From CAVXEH01 sp963805305 (GTDB taxonomy: Bacteria > Chloroflexota > Limnocylindria > QHBO01), in assembly GCA_963805305.1 (NCBI GenBank), contig CAWDTM010000002.1, positions 372,001 to 436,000 on the forward strand: 64,000 bases of DNA, in the 5' to 3' direction. A model generated the notes under the pieces. It was not told the DNA's origin and ran no database searches. It saw only the letters and a program-made list of their open reading frames with translations. This document shows, piece by piece, positions 59,653 through 64,000 of this stretch. The position numbers and the translations under genes are program-made. Every line of letters begins with the position of its first letter. Within the stretch, counting starts at the first letter, position 1.

Positions 59653-60631
59653 GCGGCCGCGCGGCGAGGCGGCTGCGGCGCTGGTGCGCTTCCTCGAGCA
59701 CCTGGCAGGACGGAACGCCTCCCAGCGCACGATCGTCGAATATCGGCGAAACGCGGGCGAGTTTCTCGCGTTCCTGGAGGGCCGCGGGGTTGCCTGGCAG
59801 CGCCCGGATCGGCCAACCGTGCGCGCCTACCTCGCCGAGCTGGCTGATCGTGGCCTCGCCGCCAGCTCGGTGGGCTCGAAGCTTTCCGCGACGCGCTCGT
59901 TCTACCGGCACGCGACGCGCGAGCGCTGGCTTACCAGCGACCCGCTTGCCGGTGTTCGTACCCCGCGTCGGCCGCGGCGCCTTCCGAGGGTCCTCGGGGT
60001 CGACGAGGCGGCACGGCTGGTGATGGCGCCGCGGCGCATGGAGCGCTCCCGGCGTCGCCGCCCAGCCGCAGAGGTCGACCGGGCGCTCGTCACGCGCGAC
60101 GCGGCCCTGCTCGAGCTGCTCTACGCCACGGGGATCCGGATCTCGGAAGCCGCGAGCCTGACCCTGGGGCGCGTGGACCTGGACCGACGACGCATGCGGG
60201 TCTTCGGCAAGGGCAACAAGGAGCGCGAGGCGGTCTTCGGTCGGCCCGCCGAGGGAGCCCTGCGCTCGTACCTGGCGCACGCGCGGGGAACGCTTGCCGC
60301 CCACGCCAAAGCGCCGTCGAATGACGCGGTCTTCCTCAACGCGAGCGGGGGTCCGCTGAGCGCCCGCGGCGCGCGGCTGGTGGTCGACCGCTGGGTCGAG
60401 GCATCAGGGGTTCCGCTTGGGACCTCGCCGCACACCCTCCGCCACTCCTTCGCCACCCACCTCCTCGAAGGTGGCGCCGACCTGCGGACCGTCCAGGAGC
60501 TGCTGGGCCACGCGAACCTGGCCACGACCCAGATCTACACGCACCTCTCCGATTCGGCACTGCGCACCGCGTACCGGGCCGCGCATCCGCGCTCCACGCG
60601 ACCCCCGTCGGGCCGCCCCGAGTCCACGTGA
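59645..60631 (+). CDS. XerC/XerD-type tyrosine recombinase
   Basis: 328 residues from GTG 59645, inside the topA end. SAM-like N-terminal domain (LVRFLEHLAGRNASQRTIVE) and a catalytic domain with Arg in ATGIRISEA near 163, Lys in GKGNKER, His-Leu-Arg-His in HTLRHSFATHL near 262, GHANLATTQIYTH with Tyr near 298. Location after topA is the usual site of chromosomal xerC in Firmicutes and Chloroflexota, so dimer resolution is more likely than phage integration. It could, as a housekeeping recombinase, act on the island att sites elsewhere, but this is speculation. Confidence 0.88.
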   Translation: MAERPRGEAAAALVRFLEHLAGRNASQRTIVEYRRNAGEFLAFLEGRGVAWQRPDRPTVRAYLAELADRGLAASSVGSKLSATRSFYRHATRERWLTSDPLAGVRTPRRPRRLPRVLGVDEAARLVMAPRRMERSRRRRPAAEVDRALVTRDAALLELLYATGIRISEAASLTLGRVDLDRRRMRVFGKGNKEREAVFGRPAEGALRSYLAHARGTLAAHAKAPSNDAVFLNASGGPLSARGARLVVDRWVEASGVPLGTSPHTLRHSFATHLLEGGADLRTVQELLGHANLATTQIYTHLSDSALRTAYRAAHPRSTRPPSGRPEST

Positions 60632-62256
60632 GCACCGGGGCCCCCGGCGCCGCCGGTACGGGGCGGGAGCCATCGGCGGGTCGGGTCCTCGCCCAGGCGA
60701 GCCTGGTGCTCACCGTCGCGGCTCTCGCCAGCCGGGCGCTCGGCTGGCTGCGCCTGCTCGTGATCGGCTCGCAGTTCGGAGCGAGTCGGGAGCTGGACGC
60801 GTACTTCGCCGCATTTCGGATCCCGGACGCGATCTTCCAGCTCGTCGTGGCCGGGGCACTGTCCGCAGCCCTCATCCCGGTGTTCCAGGGCTACCGGGCT
60901 CGAGAGCAGGAGCAGGAGGCATGGCGGCTCGCGAGCAGTGTGATCAACCTGGTGGTCATCGCACTCGCCGCGGTCAGCCTCATCATGGCCATCCTTGCCC
61001 CGTGGATCGTCCCGGCAGTCACGCCCGGCTTCGATGCGCCAACCACGGAGCTCACGATCCGGATGACGCGGGTCATGCTTCTCAGCCCGGTCTTCATCGG
61101 CATGGGCGCGGTCGTGTCCGGGATCCTCAACAGCTACGAACGCTTCGCCGTGCCGGCCATTGCGCCGCTCCTCTACAACCTGGCGATCATCGCGGCCGCC
61201 ATCGCGCTGGCGCCGATCATGGGCGTCGAAGGGCTGGCCGTAGGCGTAGCGGTGGGTTCGCTGGCCCACCTGGTCATCCAGCTCCCGAACCTCGCGAAGG
61301 TGGGCCAGCGGTACGACCTCACGATCTCGCTGCGCCACCCCGGTGTTCGACGCGTCGCCTGGTTGATGGGCCCGCGTACCCTGGGGCTCGCCGCGGTGCA
61401 GGTCAACTTCATCGCCAGCACGGTCCTGGCCAGCACCCTCCCCGAGGGCAGCGTGACCGCCTACAACTACGCGTTTCAGCTGATGCAGGTGCCCGTCGGG
61501 GTGGTCGGAGTCTCGATCGCCATCGCCCTCTTCCCGCGCCTGAGCCGCGACGCCGCGCTGGGCAGGATCCGCGAAGTACGGGCCCAGCTGGCACAGGCCC
61601 TGCGCGTGCTCCTCTTCGTGGCGGCACCACTCACCGCGATCATGGTCGTCCTGCGCGACCCGCTGACCGCCGTCTTCTTCCAGTACGGCCTCTTCAGCGC
61701 ACAGTCCACGCAGCGCACGGCGGAGGCCCTCATGTTCTTCACCCTCGGTCTCGGCGCGCAGGTGCTGGTCCCCGTCCTGGCGCGCTCGTTCTATGCGCTG
61801 CAGGACACCCGAACCCCGGTCCTCTGGGCGATCGTGGCGGTGGCCCTCAACGTGCCGCTCATGGCATGGCTCGTGGCCCCAATGGGGGTCGACGGGCTGG
61901 CGCTCGCGCTGTCGGTGACAGCCACCCTCGAGGTGATCGGCCTGGTCTGGGCGCTCCGCGGGCGGCTGGGCGGCATCGATGGAACAGCGATCGTCCGCTC
62001 GGTTGCGCGCTCCGCAGCGGCCGGGATTGCCGCCGCGCTGCTCATGCTGGGCGCCCTCCAGCTCACCGAGCTATGGATCGGGGGGGTGCTGAGCAACGCC
62101 CTGGGGCGCCTGCTGGCCCTGCTCGTCCTGGCCGCGCTGGGCGGCGTGATCTTCCTCGTGGTGGCGGGCTCGCTGCGCTCGCCGGAGATCGGCGAGCTCC
62201 GCCGCCTGGTCCGTGGCCGGTTCGGACGGCGCTCCGGCGGTGAGGTGGCCCCGTGA
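60628..62256 (+). CDS. murJ: lipid II flippase MurJ
   Basis: 542 residues from GTG 60628, GTGA overlap with the recombinase. MOP-superfamily protein with about 14 membrane helices; family motifs SRALGWLRLLVIGSQFGAS and AFRIPDAIFQLVVAGALSAA near the N-terminus and YNYAFQLMQVPVGVVGVSIA in the middle. It flips lipid II to the outer face. In mycobacteria its homologue is regulated through FhaA, whose relative is at 4.4 kb here. Confidence 0.93.
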   Translation: MSTGAPGAAGTGREPSAGRVLAQASLVLTVAALASRALGWLRLLVIGSQFGASRELDAYFAAFRIPDAIFQLVVAGALSAALIPVFQGYRAREQEQEAWRLASSVINLVVIALAAVSLIMAILAPWIVPAVTPGFDAPTTELTIRMTRVMLLSPVFIGMGAVVSGILNSYERFAVPAIAPLLYNLAIIAAAIALAPIMGVEGLAVGVAVGSLAHLVIQLPNLAKVGQRYDLTISLRHPGVRRVAWLMGPRTLGLAAVQVNFIASTVLASTLPEGSVTAYNYAFQLMQVPVGVVGVSIAIALFPRLSRDAALGRIREVRAQLAQALRVLLFVAAPLTAIMVVLRDPLTAVFFQYGLFSAQSTQRTAEALMFFTLGLGAQVLVPVLARSFYALQDTRTPVLWAIVAVALNVPLMAWLVAPMGVDGLALALSVTATLEVIGLVWALRGRLGGIDGTAIVRSVARSAAAGIAAALLMLGALQLTELWIGGVLSNALGRLLALLVLAALGGVIFLVVAGSLRSPEIGELRRLVRGRFGRRSGGEVAP

Positions 62257-63785
62257 GCCCCTCGCAGCCCACGGGGGCGGTGGTCGGGCCGGCCGGCGGC
62301 AGCCTGGGCCTGGGCGCCCTTGCCGACCGGATTGCGCCGGAGCGGATCGACGGGCTGCCCGTCGGCGAGATTGTTGGGCTCGCGTACGACTCGCGCCTGG
62401 TCGAGCCGGACTACCTCTTCTTCGCGGTCCCAGGCGGGCACACCGACGGGCACCTGCACGTCGCGGACGCCGCCCGCCGCGGCGCCCGGGCGGCCGTGGT
62501 GGAACGACTCGTCGACGCGGTGGGCATCCCTCAGCTTCTGGTGGGCAACTCGCGGCATGCTCTCGCCGATGCGGCTGACCTGTGGTTCGGCGAGCCCAGC
62601 CGCCGGTTGGCCAGCGTGGGCGTGACGGGCACGAACGGGAAAACGACCGTCACCTCTCTGTGCGCGCAGGTGCTGCGCGCGGCGGGCGGGCGACCCGGGT
62701 TGCTGGGCACGGTCAACGTCCAGGTTGGAGACGAGCTCAGCGACAACCTCTCGCGCGCCACGACGCCCGAAGCGCTCGAGCTGCAGGAGCTCCTCGCGCG
62801 CATGGTGGCGGCGGGCAATGACAGTGTCGTGATCGAGACCTCGTCCCACGGCCTGGCACTGGGACGCGTGCGCAACTGTCGATACCGGGCGGGCGTGGTC
62901 ACCAACCTGACCCATGAGCACCTGGAGTTCCACGGCTCGTTCGAGGCGTACCGCGACGCGAAAGCACTCCTCGTCCGCGAGGCGCCCCTGGCGGTGCTGA
63001 ACCGCGACGACGCCAGCTGGACGGTGTTCAGAGACGCGGCGCGCGACCGCGTGGTGACCTACGGCCGCGACCCACGCGCCGACGTGCGCGCCAAGAGCGT
63101 GGAGATGCGGGCCAACGGCAGCCGCGTCGCGGTTGAGGCACCCGGGTGGCGCGGGATGCTGAGCGTGCCATTTCCCGGCGCGTTCAACGTCGAGAATGGA
63201 CTGGCGGCGCTCGCGTTTGCCATCGGCTGGGGTGTGGCGCCCGAGGTGGCTGCGGCCGCGATCGACCAGGCACACGGCGTCTCGGGGCGGATGCAGCGCG
63301 TGGATGCCGGGCAGCCGTTCTCGGTGATCGTTGACTATGCGCACTCGCCCGATGCGCTCGACAAGGTCCTGCGCATCCTGCGTCCCATCACGGCGGGGCG
63401 CCTCATCGTGGTCTTCGGATCGGCCGGTGAGCGGGACCTCCTCAAGCGACCGGCCATGGGTCGCATCGCGGCGGAGCTCGCCGACGCCGTGGTGGTGACC
63501 GACGAGGACCCGCGAGGCGAAGACCCGGACGAGGTGAACCGGCAGATCGCCGAAGGCGCCCGCGGCGCCGGCGCGCGGGAGGGCGCCGACCTGTGGGTCA
63601 TCAACGACCGGCGCGCGGCCATCGCGCATGCCATCGGCCTGGCGGTGGCGGGGGACACGATCCTGCTGGCCGGCAAGGGGCACGAGCACAACATGTTCAT
63701 GGCTACCGGATCGGTGTGGTGGGACGAGGCCGAGGTGGCGCGCCAGGAGCTGGAGGCCGCCGGCTTTGGCGGGCACGCACGATGA
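62253..63785 (+). CDS. murE: UDP-MurNAc-tripeptide ligase MurE with non-DAP-type motif
   Basis: 510 residues from GTG 62253, GTGA overlap with murJ. Mur ligase with GTNGKTT near residue 127, HSPDALDKVL and FGSAGERDLLKRPAMG. The third-amino-acid motif, DNPR in diaminopimelate-adding enzymes, reads DEDPR here (near 416). Together with an adjacent FemABX gene this points to lysine or ornithine at position 3, as known for some Chloroflexota and Deinococcus-Thermus members. Substrate is inference. Confidence 0.9.
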   Translation: MSPSQPTGAVVGPAGGSLGLGALADRIAPERIDGLPVGEIVGLAYDSRLVEPDYLFFAVPGGHTDGHLHVADAARRGARAAVVERLVDAVGIPQLLVGNSRHALADAADLWFGEPSRRLASVGVTGTNGKTTVTSLCAQVLRAAGGRPGLLGTVNVQVGDELSDNLSRATTPEALELQELLARMVAAGNDSVVIETSSHGLALGRVRNCRYRAGVVTNLTHEHLEFHGSFEAYRDAKALLVREAPLAVLNRDDASWTVFRDAARDRVVTYGRDPRADVRAKSVEMRANGSRVAVEAPGWRGMLSVPFPGAFNVENGLAALAFAIGWGVAPEVAAAAIDQAHGVSGRMQRVDAGQPFSVIVDYAHSPDALDKVLRILRPITAGRLIVVFGSAGERDLLKRPAMGRIAAELADAVVVTDEDPRGEDPDEVNRQIAEGARGAGAREGADLWVINDRRAAIAHAIGLAVAGDTILLAGKGHEHNMFMATGSVWWDEAEVARQELEAAGFGGHAR

Positions 63786-64000
63786 CCCTTGACGCCTGGC
63801 TCGAACCCGATGCCGACCGCTGGGACGCTTTTGTTGCGGACGCCCCGTATCGCTCCTTCTCGCAGCTGTGGGCCTGGGGAGAGCTGCGTCGCGACGCCGG
63901 CTGGGAGCCCTTCCGCCTGGCGCTCGGCCGACGGGGGGCTGGCGAGATCCGGGCCGGGGTGCAGCTGCTCGTGCGACGCGTTCCCGGAATCGGCATCGGG
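63782..64000 (+). CDS. FemABX-type peptidoglycan bridge transferase, 5' part
   Basis: First 73 residues, running off the right edge; ATG 63782 overlaps the murE stop (ATGA). The N-terminal pattern APYRSFSQLWAWGELRR followed by a variable strand and GVQLLVRRVPGIG is typical of the FemX/FemA acyl-transferase fold, which adds amino acids from aminoacyl-tRNA to the lipid II stem peptide to make cross-bridges. Coupling to murE strengthens this. The catalytic core is outside the window. Confidence 0.8.
   Translation, partial: MTLDAWLEPDADRWDAFVADAPYRSFSQLWAWGELRRDAGWEPFRLALGRRGAGEIRAGVQLLVRRVPGIGIG

Noticed and set aside
59645..60631. integrase of the tRNA island
   Set aside because: The Xer recombinase is 23 kb away and sits in the usual topA-linked chromosomal position, so it is treated as housekeeping.

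Overview
The window is a gene-dense, high-GC (roughly two-thirds G+C by eye) bacterial chromosome segment. It has no rRNA operon, IS element or CRISPR array. The gene set suggests a monoderm-type, aerobic-lineage bacterium, most likely a high-GC member of the Chloroflexota (Limnocylindria-like); a relative of Actinobacteriota cannot be excluded. The clues are an actinobacterial-looking fhaA-fhaB-rodA-pbpA cluster, DUF4446 and FmdB proteins with Ser/Thr-rich tails, three CpaE-type receiver-ATPase fusions, Tad minor-pilin genes, a FemABX transferase behind murE, and MrfAB repair proteins. The taxonomy is inference; no marker gene was compared.

Layout. 1-4279: end of valS, zinc-ribbon proteins, a first CpaE-like ATPase, FmdB. 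4428-13164: two FHA proteins, FtsW/RodA and a class B PBP, then MoxR, DUF58 and transglutaminase. 13179-17135: aminotransferase/phosphatase pair, RarA and small membrane proteins. 17245-28430: DUF4446, a SelB-tail-like protein, a UvrD-nuclease, a methyltransferase, a second CpaE-like ATPase, MurI, a zinc metalloprotease, a 2-hydroxyacid dehydrogenase and YchF. 28448-33975: PfkB kinase, the MrfA/MrfB repair pair, an FtsB-like protein and a small membrane protein. 34041-36623: a 2.5-kb mini-island bounded by a 42-bp perfect direct repeat of the 5' part of tRNA-Met(CAT). It carries a DUF3024 gene and a nucleotidyltransferase/winged-helix pair, but no integrase. 36585-44078: intact tRNA-Met, cyclic-nucleotide-binding protein, TilS, FtsH, a DnaB-like ATPase, DnaJ, HAD, ThpR and a LOG-like protein. 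44086-47176: three TadE/TadG-like pilus genes. 47469-55534: Nudix, NfeD, slipin, hydrolase, a third CpaE-like ATPase, ComM, DprA. 55607-64000: a secreted Ig/CAP protein, then topA, a Xer recombinase, murJ, murE and femX.

How genes are read. Genes inside operons mostly overlap by ATGA or GTGA. Many first genes instead have a -10-like hexamer (TAnnnT) ending 6-9 bases before the start codon, which predicts leaderless mRNAs; I used this to choose several starts. Two divergent gene pairs (17135/17245 and 28430/28448) appear to share a near-symmetric -10 element.

Functionally the window is rich in envelope growth (FHA proteins, RodA, PBP, MurI, MurJ, MurE, FemX, FtsB), DNA repair and uptake (UvrD-nuclease, MrfAB, RarA, ComM, DprA, TopA, Xer) and pilus-related functions (three CpaE-like ATPases, TadE/G). 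The most unusual features are the tRNA-bounded mini-island with its repeated 12-bp motif, the leaderless and bidirectional promoters, and the stepwise change of the Walker A lysine across the three CpaE-like paralogues.
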